Source: Actinomycetes bacterium | GTDB taxonomy: Bacteria; Actinomycetota; Acidimicrobiia; Acidimicrobiales; Bog-793 | Reading direction: 5' to 3' | Length of the DNA: 49,063 nucleotides | Assembly: GCA_021798985.1 (NCBI GenBank) | Contig: JAJZBI010000027.1 | Span: 1-49,063 of the forward strand | Shown here: positions 16,247 through 26,388 of the stretch, one piece after another | Position numbering within the stretch: position 1 is the first letter of the stretch | Layout of the letters: every line of letters starts with the position of its first letter | Program-made: the position numbers and the translations under genes | The notes under the pieces: generated by a model | What the model saw: only the letters and a program-made list of their open reading frames with translations | Databases searched by the model: none | What the model was told of the DNA's origin: nothing

Positions 16247-16804
16247 ATGGCAGTCCGCCCCATCAGGATCTTTGGTGACCCGGTCTTGCGCACCCGCTGT
16301 GCGGAGGTCGCCGACTTCGACCGGAGCCTTCGCCGGCTCGTGAAGGACTTGTGCGACACGCTGGACGATGCTGACGGCGCCGGCCTGGCGGCGCCGCAGA
16401 TCGGCTTCGACCTGCGCGTGTTTGCCTTCGTCGTCGCTGACCCGGAGATGGACGGCTATGGCGAGATGCACCACATCGTGAACCCCGTGATCGTGGAGCA
16501 GGCCGAGGAGGGGATCATCGACGTCGAGGGCTGCCTGTCGATCCCTGGTCTCGAGTACGAGCTCGCGCGACCGTCCCGCATCGTGGCTGAGGGAATGGAC
16601 ATGCACGGCGAGCCGCTTCGCATCGAAGGGACCGAGCGGCTCGCCCGCTGCCTCGCGCACGAGACCGACCATCTCGACGGTGTGCTGTTCCTCGACCGCC
16701 TCGAGCCCGAGGCGCGCAAACGAGCGATGCGGGAGGTGCGGGAGCGGATTCTCGCGGGCGAGGACCTCGTCGTGAAGCACTCGCCGCACGCCGGTCTCGG
16801 CTGA
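16247..16804 (+). CDS. def: peptide deformylase
   Basis: Removes the formyl group from the N-terminal methionine of nascent proteins. All three motifs are present in 185 residues: GAGLAAPQIG (motif 1), EGCLSIPG with the metal-binding cysteine (motif 2), and HETDHLDG with two metal-ligand histidines and the catalytic glutamate (motif 3). HETDH in place of HEYDH is a common variant. The ATG at 16247 after GCAGG gives a normal N-terminus (RPIRIFGDPVLR). The frame is open upstream, across the opposite-strand gene, but has no homology there. No formyltransferase gene is adjacent. Confidence 0.93.
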   Translation: MAVRPIRIFGDPVLRTRCAEVADFDRSLRRLVKDLCDTLDDADGAGLAAPQIGFDLRVFAFVVADPEMDGYGEMHHIVNPVIVEQAEEGIIDVEGCLSIPGLEYELARPSRIVAEGMDMHGEPLRIEGTERLARCLAHETDHLDGVLFLDRLEPEARKRAMREVRERILAGEDLVVKHSPHAGLG

Positions 16805-16845
16805 CCCGAGGCAGCGGCGCGTTCGCCGGCCTATCCTGCAGGGCC

Positions 16846-17412
16846 ATGGAAGCCATGACGTGGCTGAACGAGCCACCGCGCTGGCAGCTGCACGGCGACG
16901 CGCTCGAGGCGACGACCGGTGAGCACACCGACTTTTGGCGCCACACCGGGTACGGCTTCGTGCGCGACAACGGCCACTTCTACTTTCGCCGCGCGAGCGG
17001 TCCCTTTGTCGCCGAGGTCGTCTTCGGCGGAGACTACGAGGCCCTCTATGACCAGTGCGGCCTGATGGTGCGTGACGGCGAGGAGCAGTGGCTGAAGGCC
17101 GGCATCGAGCGCACCGAGGAGGGCCCGCACCTCTCTGTGGTGGCCACCCGCAAGGTGTCGGACTGGTCCGTCGCCCCGGCTCCCGAGGACCTCGAGCACG
17201 TGGCGCTGCGGATCGCCCGTGACGGGAACGCGCTCCGGGTCGAGCAGCGTGACGCCGAGGGTCGCTGGGTGCTGGTGCGACTCGCGGCGCTCGAGCTCTC
17301 CGAGGCCTGCGAGGTCGGGGTCATGTGCTGCTCGCCCGAGCGCGGCGGCTTCCAGGCGAGGTTCTCCGACTTCCGCCTCACGCCCGGCCCGCTCGACGCG
17401 AGCGGCGGATAG
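16846..17412 (+). CDS. DUF1349 domain protein
   Basis: A 188-residue beta-rich protein of the concanavalin-like DUF1349 family (YesU type). TDFWRHTGYGFVRDNGHFYF, then YDQCGLMVRDGEEQWLKAGIE and SVVATRKVSDWS, are characteristic. An in-frame ATG three codons later is an equally good start. It follows deformylase by 41 bp and may be cotranscribed. Family members may bind carbohydrates; no enzymatic role is established. Confidence 0.85.
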   Translation: MEAMTWLNEPPRWQLHGDALEATTGEHTDFWRHTGYGFVRDNGHFYFRRASGPFVAEVVFGGDYEALYDQCGLMVRDGEEQWLKAGIERTEEGPHLSVVATRKVSDWSVAPAPEDLEHVALRIARDGNALRVEQRDAEGRWVLVRLAALELSEACEVGVMCCSPERGGFQARFSDFRLTPGPLDASGG

Positions 17413-17420
17413 CCGACAGG

Positions 17421-18311
17421 TCAGGCCACACCGGCGCCGACGCGCCGCGCGATCGCGTCGGCGAAGCGCTGGGCGGCGACGGCGTCGGGGAAAAAGAGCC
17501 GGGGCTCGATGATCTCGACCTCGAGGATCTGGGGCTTACCGTCGGGGTCGTCGACCAAGTCGACGCGGCCGTAGCAGAGCTCTCCGTAGCGGCCGGCTTC
17601 GGCGAGCGCGGCGTCGGCGAGCTCGCGCTGATCTGCGCGCGCCGTCGTCGGGACGTGCCGCGTGCGCTCCCAGAGGCGTTCGGGCTCGCCGCCGTCGGCC
17701 TCGAGGATCGCGTGCTTGGTGATCGCGTGGCTGTACTCGCCGTCGAGGTAGAGCAGGGCCGTCTCGCCGGCCTCGTCGATGCCGTGCTGGTAGGGCTGGA
17801 CGAGCACCTCCTGGCCGGCGGCGTGCAGTCGGGCGACGTGGGCCTCGGCCACCCCGGGCTCGCTCTTGCGGTAGCGGGCCGCGCCGGTCCCCCCGCTCGA
17901 GACCGCCGGCTTGACCACGAACTCGTCATCTGGCGCACGGAAAGGATCGCCCGGTGAGAGAAACGTCGTCGGGATGATGGCGAGGCCTGCCTGTTCCAGC
18001 TCCGCGAGATAGGTCTTCGCACTGTTCCAGCGCAGCGCTGCCGGCGGGTTGAGCACCGGCGTGGTGCGCGCCACGGCCTCGGCGAAGTCAAGGAAGCCGT
18101 CCCGATCGCTGATGTAGCCCCAGGCGTAGTTCACGACGACGCCGGCAAAGCGCGACCAGTCGGCGCTGGGGTCGTTCCACATCACGATCTCCGCGCTGAT
18201 GGCTCGGCGCGCGAGCGCGTCCCGCACGAGTGGCCATTCCTCGTCGAGGTCGAGGAACTCTCGGCTGGCAGCGAAGGCGATGCGGGAGGGGGTGGCCACG
18301 GCGCCGAGCAT
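17421..18311 (-). CDS. ATP-grasp domain protein (RimK/glutathione synthetase-like)
   Basis: A 296-residue protein. The central lysine strand FVVKPAVSSGGTGAARY is the ATP-grasp nucleotide loop, QEVLVQPYQHGID is the linker strand, and YGRVDLVDDPDGKPQILEVE with IIEPRLFF is the metal-binding end of the domain. The N-terminal part (RFAGVVVNYAWGYI) matches the pre-ATP-grasp fold of this uncharacterised ligase subgroup. The reaction would be ATP-dependent carboxylate-amine ligation; acceptor and donor are unknown. It is convergent with the DUF1349 gene. Confidence 0.85.
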   Translation of the reverse strand: MLGAVATPSRIAFAASREFLDLDEEWPLVRDALARRAISAEIVMWNDPSADWSRFAGVVVNYAWGYISDRDGFLDFAEAVARTTPVLNPPAALRWNSAKTYLAELEQAGLAIIPTTFLSPGDPFRAPDDEFVVKPAVSSGGTGAARYRKSEPGVAEAHVARLHAAGQEVLVQPYQHGIDEAGETALLYLDGEYSHAITKHAILEADGGEPERLWERTRHVPTTARADQRELADAALAEAGRYGELCYGRVDLVDDPDGKPQILEVEIIEPRLFFPDAVAAQRFADAIARRVGAGVA

Positions 18312-18361
18312 ACGGCCAGGGTGGCGCCAGCTCGTACGGCGCGGTGCCGCCTCCACAGGGG

Positions 18362-18724
18362 TCACCTGGCGTTCGCCACGACGCTCGAGGCGTGCACGCG
18401 GCCCATCTCGAGCGGTCCTTTCACTGTGACGTCGTCCCCCGCGCGCAGCTCGCGCACGGGTCCCGGCCGATGATTGAGCGTGACGTGGGTCATCGCGTCG
18501 ATCGTCACCACGTAGCGGTGCCGGCCGACGTGCACGATGAACGAGGTCGCCGAGGTGACTCGGATCACCTTGCCGTGCAAGGTCACCGGCGCCATCGCCG
18601 TCTCGGTGACCCCTGGGCTGGCCGCCGTGGCGGCGGTCGTCGGCAGCGTGACGACGCCGAGCCCGATGACCGCCAGGCAGCTCGCAGCGGCCGGGCGAAG
18701 GGCGCGAAGGGTCATGATGCGCAT
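18362..18724 (-). CDS. small exported DUF5666-like protein
   Basis: A 120-residue protein with a signal peptide: basic MRIMTLRALR, a hydrophobic stretch to about residue 27, then a cleavage-like ATAAS. The mature part is one small beta-barrel unit, VTLHGKVIRVTSATSFIVHV to LRAGDDVTVKG, resembling DUF5666. GAGGAG precedes the ATG by 8 nt. It is last in the sigma/anti-sigma/oxidoreductase/cytochrome b gene row, 68 bp after the cytochrome gene, so it may be an exported member of the same regulon. A larger relative is at 44365-45162. Confidence 0.7.
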   Translation of the reverse strand: MRIMTLRALRPAAASCLAVIGLGVVTLPTTAATAASPGVTETAMAPVTLHGKVIRVTSATSFIVHVGRHRYVVTIDAMTHVTLNHRPGPVRELRAGDDVTVKGPLEMGRVHASSVVANAR

Positions 18725-18792
18725 GGTTGCTCCTCATGTCCGGGTTGTCGTGATGGCTGGGGGTCGTGGATGCGGCGCGTCGGAGCGGGCGC

Positions 18793-19485
18793 TCAACGCG
18801 CTCGGGCTCGGCGCTTTTCGCCGAGCGCACGCACGACCGGCGCAGGCTCGCCGGCGAGTGCCTCGTCGGGGAGCGGTTGCCAGCCCGGTGCGTGCCGGAG
18901 CTGCCAGCTCCGGCTCACCCGGCCGGTCACCATCGAGCGCAGGGCACCGGGATGCACGAGCGCGAAGAGCACGTGACCGACGATCAGCACGCTGATGGCG
19001 AGGGCGAACCAGTCGTGGACAAAGGTGGCCCCGGTTCGCCAGCTGATGGCGAGCCCGGTGCCCCAGCGCAGGAGGATCCCGGTGGCGAGGAGCACGACGA
19101 GCAGGCCGGCGACCGCGGTGGCATTGAGCTTTTGGCCCGGGTTGAACTTGGCGAGCCCGGCCGACCCGCCGTGCCCCGGCCGGCGCAGCCAGGAGCGCTC
19201 CGCGGCCGACATCCGGTTCATGGACGCGAGGTCGCGGCGCAAACGGCGTCCCCATGGGCCCGAGACGCCAAGGGCCAGCGGGAGGCCACACGCGAGCCCG
19301 CAGGCGATGTGGAGGTCTTCGACGGCCAGCCGGTCGCCGACGGCGAGGCTGAGCGCCGGCACGTAGAGGATCAAGCCGGTGGCGACGAGGGTGAGTACGA
19401 GGGCGGCGGTCGCCCAGTGCACGAGGCGCGACACGCCGTCGAAGCGCAGCAAGCTCCCGGCGGCCCCCGGCGGGCGCTTACGCAT
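18793..19485 (-). CDS. cytochrome b (formate dehydrogenase gamma/Ni-Fe hydrogenase b-type)
   Basis: A 230-residue membrane protein with four hydrophobic spans. Histidines suited to bind two hemes b occur in RLVHW (H23), in VEDLHIACG, and in FVHDWFALAISVLIVGHVLF. It is not an MsrQ/ferric-reductase type but the four-helix cytochrome b561/formate dehydrogenase gamma type. The start codon overlaps the stop of the molybdopterin oxidoreductase gene in ATGCGTAA (8-bp overlap), so the two proteins are translationally coupled and very likely form one membrane redox complex passing electrons between the quinone pool and the molybdenum site. Confidence 0.85.
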   Translation of the reverse strand: MRKRPPGAAGSLLRFDGVSRLVHWATAALVLTLVATGLILYVPALSLAVGDRLAVEDLHIACGLACGLPLALGVSGPWGRRLRRDLASMNRMSAAERSWLRRPGHGGSAGLAKFNPGQKLNATAVAGLLVVLLATGILLRWGTGLAISWRTGATFVHDWFALAISVLIVGHVLFALVHPGALRSMVTGRVSRSWQLRHAPGWQPLPDEALAGEPAPVVRALGEKRRARAR

Positions 19486-20224
19486 CGATCGGGGCGTCGT
19501 GGCGCCCATTTGACCGGCCGACCCATGCCTGCACGGCGTAGCCCTGGCGTTCCCAGTAGCCGGGGGCGGCGGCACCTACGAGGCGGATCGATGACAGCCA
19601 CTTGATCGACTTGTAGCCGTACATCGGCGCCACATACAGGCGTACCGGGCCTCCGTGCCCAGCGGTAATCGGCGCGCCGAGCATCTCGTAGGCGACGAGC
19701 ACGTCGGCCCGCCTCGCCTCGTCGATCGTCAGGCTCTCGGTGTAGACGCCGTCGGAGGAGGCGAACTCGAGCGCGTGGGCCGAGCGCTGTGGGCCGGCGA
19801 GATCGATCACGTCCGAGAGGCGGGCCCCCGCCCAGGCCACCTTCGGCACTCGCCAGCCGGTCACGCACTGGAAGTCGGCCACGATCTCGTGGCGGGGGAG
19901 GGCACGCAACTGCGCATCGTCGAGCACGAGCGGCCTCTCGACGAGCCCACCAACCTCGAGGTGAAAGCGCGCCCGGGTGATCTCGGGGAACGAGCCCGTG
20001 ACGGTGTAGAGGCGGAAGCGGTTGGCCCCCGGGATCAGCGAAGCGAGCCCGCTTCCCGACGGGCTTGCGAGCGAGGAGAGCGCGTCGCCGACGACCGCCT
20101 GCAGCCGACTACCGAGGACGACGCCGACGGCACCGGCACCCACGATCCCGAGGAATAGCCGGCGGCCGATCGGCGCGCCAGTCGCTGCGGCTGTCTGCTC
20201 GAGCTCGCGGGGTTCGCCTGGCAT
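19478..20224 (-). CDS. sulfite-oxidase/MsrP-type molybdopterin-dependent oxidoreductase
   Basis: A 248-residue protein. An N-terminal GRRLFLG and a hydrophobic segment (residues 20-37) look like a twin-arginine signal or anchor. The molybdopterin domain carries FQCVTGW, with C120 as the expected molybdenum ligand, then the aspartate- and serine-rich EFASSDGVYTESLTIDEA and the cofactor-holding GHGGPVRLYVAPMYGYKSIK. No Ig-like dimerisation domain follows, so it is nearer to MsrP/YedY than to full sulfite oxidase. The ATG at 20224 lies 8 nt after a putative -10 element, which implies a leaderless transcript. It is coupled to the cytochrome b gene and sits behind a sigma/anti-sigma pair. Confidence 0.87.
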   Translation of the reverse strand: MPGEPRELEQTAAATGAPIGRRLFLGIVGAGAVGVVLGSRLQAVVGDALSSLASPSGSGLASLIPGANRFRLYTVTGSFPEITRARFHLEVGGLVERPLVLDDAQLRALPRHEIVADFQCVTGWRVPKVAWAGARLSDVIDLAGPQRSAHALEFASSDGVYTESLTIDEARRADVLVAYEMLGAPITAGHGGPVRLYVAPMYGYKSIKWLSSIRLVGAAAPGYWERQGYAVQAWVGRSNGRHDAPIDA

Positions 20225-20232
20225 CACTTGAG

Positions 20233-20261
20233 AAGACGCCGCCAGCCGCTCGTTGATTGCA
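20233..20261 (-). promoter_or_regulatory. putative ECF promoter before the molybdopterin oxidoreductase gene
   Basis: On the minus strand TGCAATCAACG (20261-20251) is followed after 12 nt by CGTCTT (20238-20233). The same words at the same spacing occur before the sigma gene at 21562-21590. CGTC is a frequent -10 core of ECF promoters. The distance to the ATG at 20224 predicts transcription starting at or next to the start codon. Confidence 0.65.
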
Positions 20262-20279
20262 CGCGCGTCGCGCGGTCGC

Positions 20280-20984
20280 CTAAGCGGGGGAGAAGCCGAG
20301 CGCCGCCAGGGCACTCGGCAGCGCGACCGCGGGCATCGCCGCGACGGCGAGCATCGAGTGTCGGCCCGCCGGCGCGTTGACGCAGTAGAGGCCGAGCGAC
20401 CCGCGATCGGCCATCCAGACCCGGTGGTTCGAGCCGCTGACGACGTGTGAGGCGGCTGGCATCGCGAAGGGCCGCGCCGAGACGGCGATCAGCGTCAGCG
20501 CTCCGTGGACGCGGTAGCGGTGGACCTCGACCGCGCGCCCATCGACCGAAAGCCGTGCCGGCATCGCCGCGGAGCGCTGGCTGGCGAGCGCCACGACTGC
20601 AGCGACCGCAGGCGGGTCGGCGGCACGCGTCCTGCCGACCACGGTGACCAGCAGCGAGCCGACTAGGGCGACGATCGCCAGCGCGGCGGCGGCGATCGCC
20701 AGCCGGCGGCGCGATCCCTGCGGCGCGGGGCGCGTCGCCGCTTGGGGTGCAGGCGGTCCGGTGCGGGCGGCGACCTCGACAGCGAGCGCGACGCGCTCGG
20801 CGAGGCCAGGCGTTGGGGGCGTCAAGAGATGCGCCAGCGCGGCGCGCCCGGCGCGGTCGTCCTGGACGGCCTGCCAGCACGCCTCGCACTCGAGCAAGTG
20901 GACGTCGAAGGCCTCGCGCTCGGCGGGCGCCAGCTCGCCCGAGAGGAAGGCCGCCCGCCGGAGCTCAGAGCAGGCCACGGTCAT
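20280..20984 (-). CDS. zinc-finger (zf-HC2) transmembrane anti-sigma factor
   Basis: A 234-residue single-span protein. The cytoplasmic N-terminus holds the zinc-binding anti-sigma motif: C5, then H29 in DVHLLECEACW with the CxxC cysteines. A basic RRR precedes one hydrophobic span (about 93-115), and the remaining residues form an extracytoplasmic domain with no known fold that would sense the signal. It overlaps the end of the sigma gene by 20 bp, the normal arrangement for a cognate pair. It should hold the sigma factor inactive at the membrane. Confidence 0.85.
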   Translation of the reverse strand: MTVACSELRRAAFLSGELAPAEREAFDVHLLECEACWQAVQDDRAGRAALAHLLTPPTPGLAERVALAVEVAARTGPPAPQAATRPAPQGSRRRLAIAAAALAIVALVGSLLVTVVGRTRAADPPAVAAVVALASQRSAAMPARLSVDGRAVEVHRYRVHGALTLIAVSARPFAMPAASHVVSGSNHRVWMADRGSLGLYCVNAPAGRHSMLAVAAMPAVALPSALAALGFSPA

Positions 20985-21516
20985 AGCCTCGCTCCCTCAG
21001 CAGTTCGCCCAGGCGGCGCCGGCCCCGGTGGACGCGCGCCAGCACGGTCCCGCGCGGGCAGCCGAGCTGGCGAGCCACCTCGGCGGCGCTCTGGCCACCG
21101 AGGTCCATGAGGACGATCGCGATCCGTTGCTCGGCCGGCAGCTCGCCAAGGGCGGCGCCAACGATCTCCCCGTCGAGCCGGCGCTCGACCGCAGCCTCCA
21201 CGCCCTCGCTGGAGCGCCCGGGATCGTCGAGCTCGGCGCGGGGCTCCTCGGCGACGCGGCGTGCCTGGCGCCGCCAGCTGGAGCGCGCCAGGTTCGTACA
21301 GATGGTGAGCAACCAGGCCCGGGTGCTCGCCCCCGAATGGGAGCCGAACGCGGCGTAGGCGCGCAGGTAGGTCTCCTGCACGAGGTCCTCGGCCCCCTGG
21401 CGATTCTGCGACAGGTGTCGGGCGACGCGGCTCACCGCCTCGAGGTGGGGCAGGGTCGCCTCGAGGAAGCGGTGATGCGATGCCGCGTGCTCGGCCGCCC
21501 CGTCGTCCTGCGTCAT
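20965..21516 (-). CDS. ECF-type RNA polymerase sigma factor
   Basis: A 183-residue sigma-70 family protein of the extracytoplasmic-function class. Region 2 contains NRQGAEDLVQETYLRAYAAF and TRAWLLTICTNLAR. Region 4 contains GELPAEQRIAIVLMDLGGQS and EVARQLGCPRGTVLARVHRG, the helix-turn-helix. No region 1 or 3 is present. The ATG at 21516 has GGAG upstream; a longer frame would include its own promoter. It heads the anti-sigma, molybdopterin oxidoreductase and cytochrome b genes and probably activates its own promoter and that of the oxidoreductase. Confidence 0.9.
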   Translation of the reverse strand: MTQDDGAAEHAASHHRFLEATLPHLEAVSRVARHLSQNRQGAEDLVQETYLRAYAAFGSHSGASTRAWLLTICTNLARSSWRRQARRVAEEPRAELDDPGRSSEGVEAAVERRLDGEIVGAALGELPAEQRIAIVLMDLGGQSAAEVARQLGCPRGTVLARVHRGRRRLGELLRERGYDRGLL

Positions 21517-21561
21517 CTCGCTCCTGGCCGCTCCGCCGTGCCGTGTCGGCTGCGCCAGGAT

Positions 21562-21590
21562 AAGACGCCGGGAGCCCGGCGTTGATTGCA
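21562..21590 (-). promoter_or_regulatory. putative autoregulated ECF promoter before the sigma gene
   Basis: On the minus strand TGCAATCAACG (21590-21580) is followed after 12 nt by CGTCTT (21567-21562), matching the element at 20233-20261. The intervening 12 nt differ, which argues that the conserved parts are functional. It lies about 45 bp before the sigma gene start and leaves room for a short leader with a GGAG ribosome-binding site. Confidence 0.65.
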
Positions 21591-21685
21591 CGACCCGCAC
21601 CCAGGCGACGTGCCGTGGAACCGAGCGCGAGGATGGCGGAAAAGGGGAGCCCGCCGAGAGGTGGAGCCCGACGCGAGGAGGTCAA

Positions 21686-22324
21686 GTGGACGACGTGCTC
21701 GAGGTGATCGGCAGCTGCCGGGTCGTGGCGGTGCTGCGCGCCCCGCACGCCGCGGCGCTGGGCCCGATCGCCGACGTGCTCGTGGGTGCCGGTGTCCGCG
21801 CCGTCGAGTTTGCGCTCACGAGCAACGGCGCCGTCGAGGCGATCGCCGCCTACCGGCAAAGCGCCCCGCCCGAGGCGTGCATCGGTGCAGGAACGGTGCT
21901 GAGCGCCGCCGACGCCGAGGCGGTGATCGACGCCGGGGCGCGCTATCTCGTCACCCCCGCCATGGTGCCCGAGGTGATTGCCGTTGGAGTCCGTCGCAAG
22001 GTGCCGGTGCTCGCCGGCGCGCTCACGCCGACCGAGATCCTCGCCGCCCACCGCGCCGGGGCGAGCGCGGTGAAGGTCTTCCCGGCGGCCTCGGCCGGCG
22101 GCCCTGGCTACCTCCGCTCGGTGCGCGAGCCCCTGCCGGACATCGCGCTCGTGCCGACCGGAGGCGTGGGGATCGAAGATGCCGCCGATTACCTGCGCGC
22201 CGGTGCCATTGCGGTCGGCCTTGGCGGCCAGCTGCTCGGCGACGCGGTGCGCGGCGGCGACCTCGCCGGGCTCGCCGCGCGCGCCCGTGGCCTCGTTGCC
22301 CGCCTGGCGGAGGTTCCGGCGTGA
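21686..22324 (+). CDS. 2-dehydro-3-deoxyphosphogluconate (KDPG) aldolase-family protein
   Basis: A 212-residue class I aldolase barrel. VVAVLRAPHAAALGPIADVL, then GVRAVEFALTSNGAVEAI (catalytic glutamate), GAGTVLSAADAEAVIDAGA, VKVFPAASAGG (Schiff-base lysine) and LVPTGGVGIEDAADYLRAGA follow the family order. Cleaves KDPG (or the galactonate equivalent) to pyruvate and a triose phosphate. The GTG start is preceded by GCGAGGAGGTC. The stop overlaps the start of a sugar kinase (GTGA), so kinase and aldolase form a two-gene unit for 2-keto-3-deoxy acid sugars. The exact sugar acid is not resolved, and no dehydratase is in the window. Confidence 0.9.
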   Translation: MDDVLEVIGSCRVVAVLRAPHAAALGPIADVLVGAGVRAVEFALTSNGAVEAIAAYRQSAPPEACIGAGTVLSAADAEAVIDAGARYLVTPAMVPEVIAVGVRRKVPVLAGALTPTEILAAHRAGASAVKVFPAASAGGPGYLRSVREPLPDIALVPTGGVGIEDAADYLRAGAIAVGLGGQLLGDAVRGGDLAGLAARARGLVARLAEVPA

Positions 22325-23292
22325 GCGGCGCGTCGGCGCAGGCGAGCGGCATGGATCTCGTGGCGGTGGGCGAGACGATGGCGGTCTTCACGGCGCCGCG
22401 CCTCGGGCGCCTGCGCGACATGGAGCGCCTCAGCCTCGGGGCGGCTGGCTCGGAGTCCAACGTCGCCATCGGCATCGCGCGCCTTGGCTACCGAGCCGCC
22501 TGGGTCGGCCGGACGGGGGCGGACGAGTTCGGCGCCCTGATCCGGGCCAAGCTGGCGGCCGAAGGCGTCGACGTCAGCCACGTGCTCGTCGATGCCACGG
22601 CCCAGACGGCGCTGATGTTCAAAGAGCACCGGCTGCCCGAGGTCGTGCGCGTCACCTACTACCGCCGCGGCTTCGCCGGCTCGCACCTGTGCCCCGAGGA
22701 CCTCGAGGCGGACCTGTTCGCCGCGGCGCGGATCGTCCACGTGACGGGCATCTCGCTTGGTCTGAGCGAGAGCGCCGCCGCGGCCGTCGAGCGGGCGGTC
22801 GAGCTCGCCCGGCGCGGTTCGGCCCTCGTCTCCTTCGATCTCAACTACCGCGCCGCCCTGTGGGACCAGGCGACCGCAGCGGGGCCCTTGCGGGCCCTCG
22901 CCGAGGCCGCGGACGTGGTCTTTGCCGGCGAGGACGAGCTCGCGATCATCGGGGACGGTGAGGTCGAGCGGACCGCCTTCTCTCTCCTCGAGCACCGCCC
23001 CCAGGCCGTCGTCATCAAGCGCGGCGCCAAGGGCGCGGCGGCGGTCACGGCGGAGGGCATCCTCGAGGAGGCGGCGCGCCCCGTCGCCGCCGTCGACCCC
23101 GTCGGGGCCGGCGACGGCTTTGTCGCCGGCTACCTCGCCGGGGTCCTCGACGGCAGCGACCTCGCCGGACGGCTGCGGCTCGGCTGCGCGGTCGGCGCCT
23201 ACGTCGTCGCCACGCCGGGCGACTGGGAGGGGCTGCCGAGCCGTGCCGACCTCGCCCTGATGGACCACGGGCCGGGCGCCACGCTGCGCTGA
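22321..23292 (+). CDS. PfkB-family sugar kinase, 2-keto-3-deoxygluconate kinase-like
   Basis: A 323-residue ribokinase-fold enzyme. GRLRDMERLSLGAAGSESNVAIGIARLG is the substrate end (GAAGSESNVA), LIRAKLAAEGVDVSHV follows, and DPVGAGDGFVAGYLAG is the PfkB signature with the catalytic aspartate. Phosphorylates KDG to KDPG, the substrate of the aldolase encoded just before it. The GTG at 22321 overlaps the aldolase stop; an ATG at 22351 (313 residues) is an alternative. It ends convergent with clpB, 36 bp away. Confidence 0.87.
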   Translation: MSGASAQASGMDLVAVGETMAVFTAPRLGRLRDMERLSLGAAGSESNVAIGIARLGYRAAWVGRTGADEFGALIRAKLAAEGVDVSHVLVDATAQTALMFKEHRLPEVVRVTYYRRGFAGSHLCPEDLEADLFAAARIVHVTGISLGLSESAAAAVERAVELARRGSALVSFDLNYRAALWDQATAAGPLRALAEAADVVFAGEDELAIIGDGEVERTAFSLLEHRPQAVVIKRGAKGAAAVTAEGILEEAARPVAAVDPVGAGDGFVAGYLAGVLDGSDLAGRLRLGCAVGAYVVATPGDWEGLPSRADLALMDHGPGATLR

Positions 23293-23328
23293 GGCGCCAC
23301 CTGCCCGCGCCGCCTAGGCGAACGGCGC

Positions 23329-25875
<2,547 letters not shown>

Positions 25876-25966
25876 GATTCAACCTTCTCTTACTGCCAAA
25901 TTGCCGAAAACATCGTCGATGCGGCTCGCGCCGCCTTCCCCGCCGCTGGGCTCAGCGGTAGGGAGT

Positions 25967-25973
25967 TGGGCTC
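25967..25973 (-). promoter_or_regulatory. HAIR half-site CTTGAGC upstream of clpB
   Basis: The minus strand reads CTTGAGC, matching the conserved half of the HspR-binding HAIR element (CTTGAGT-N7-ACTCAAG), at the very end of hspR and about 92 bp before clpB. A matching second half at the proper 7-nt distance is not seen, so this is only suggestive. Confidence 0.3.
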
Positions 25974-26388
25974 AAGAGCCGGGGCGCTCGGCGGCGCGTC
26001 CTGGCCGCCAGCGCGCCGGCAAGCGCTCGCTCGTGAAGGGCACAAGGTCCCGCCGGTACTGCTTGTGCGCCAGGGCGAGCGCCTCGCGCGCCTCTGAGCG
26101 CACCCGTTCGAGCTCGCGCTGCATGCGCTCGAGCTCGCGCTCGAGCGCCAGCACCCGCCGCACCCCCTCGAGGTTCAGCCCCGCTGCGGTGAGGTCCTGG
26201 ATCCGGCGCAAGAGCGCGATGTCCTCGTCGGAGTAGCGGCGGTTCCCGCCCATCGTGCGCGCCGGGTCGAGGAGGCCCTTGCGCTCGTAGATGCGCAGGG
26301 TCTGGGGGTGCACCCCGGCGAGCTCGGCGGCGACGGAGATGACATAGACCGCCCGGCGCGAGCTGCCGTTGGTCGAGGCGGCGGTCAT
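25972..26388 (-). CDS. hspR: MerR-family heat-shock repressor HspR
   Basis: A 138-residue MerR-type winged-helix protein with [25 protein letters not shown], then LLDPART and [18 protein letters not shown], followed by a leucine-rich coiled coil ([23 protein letters not shown]). This is the standard HspR layout. In actinobacteria HspR binds HAIR operators with DnaK as co-repressor and controls dnaK, clpB and related genes. Its start overlaps the dnaJ stop by 4 bp (ATGA), as is typical for a dnaK-grpE-dnaJ-hspR operon. Confidence 0.93.
   Translation of the reverse strand: MTAASTNGSSRRAVYVISVAAELAGVHPQTLRIYERKGLLDPARTMGGNRRYSDEDIALLRRIQDLTAAGLNLEGVRRVLALERELERMQRELERVRSEAREALALAHKQYRRDLVPFTSERLPARWRPGRAAERPGS

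Noticed and set aside
18793-20224. Calling the two redox genes msrP and msrQ
   Set aside because: The cytochrome has four-helix formate dehydrogenase gamma features rather than the MsrQ ferric-reductase layout, so the MsrPQ names would mislead.
23305-23328. Bidirectional terminator between the sugar kinase gene and clpB
   Set aside because: GCGCC and GGCGC can pair, but the 5-bp stem is too weak to claim in such GC-rich sequence.
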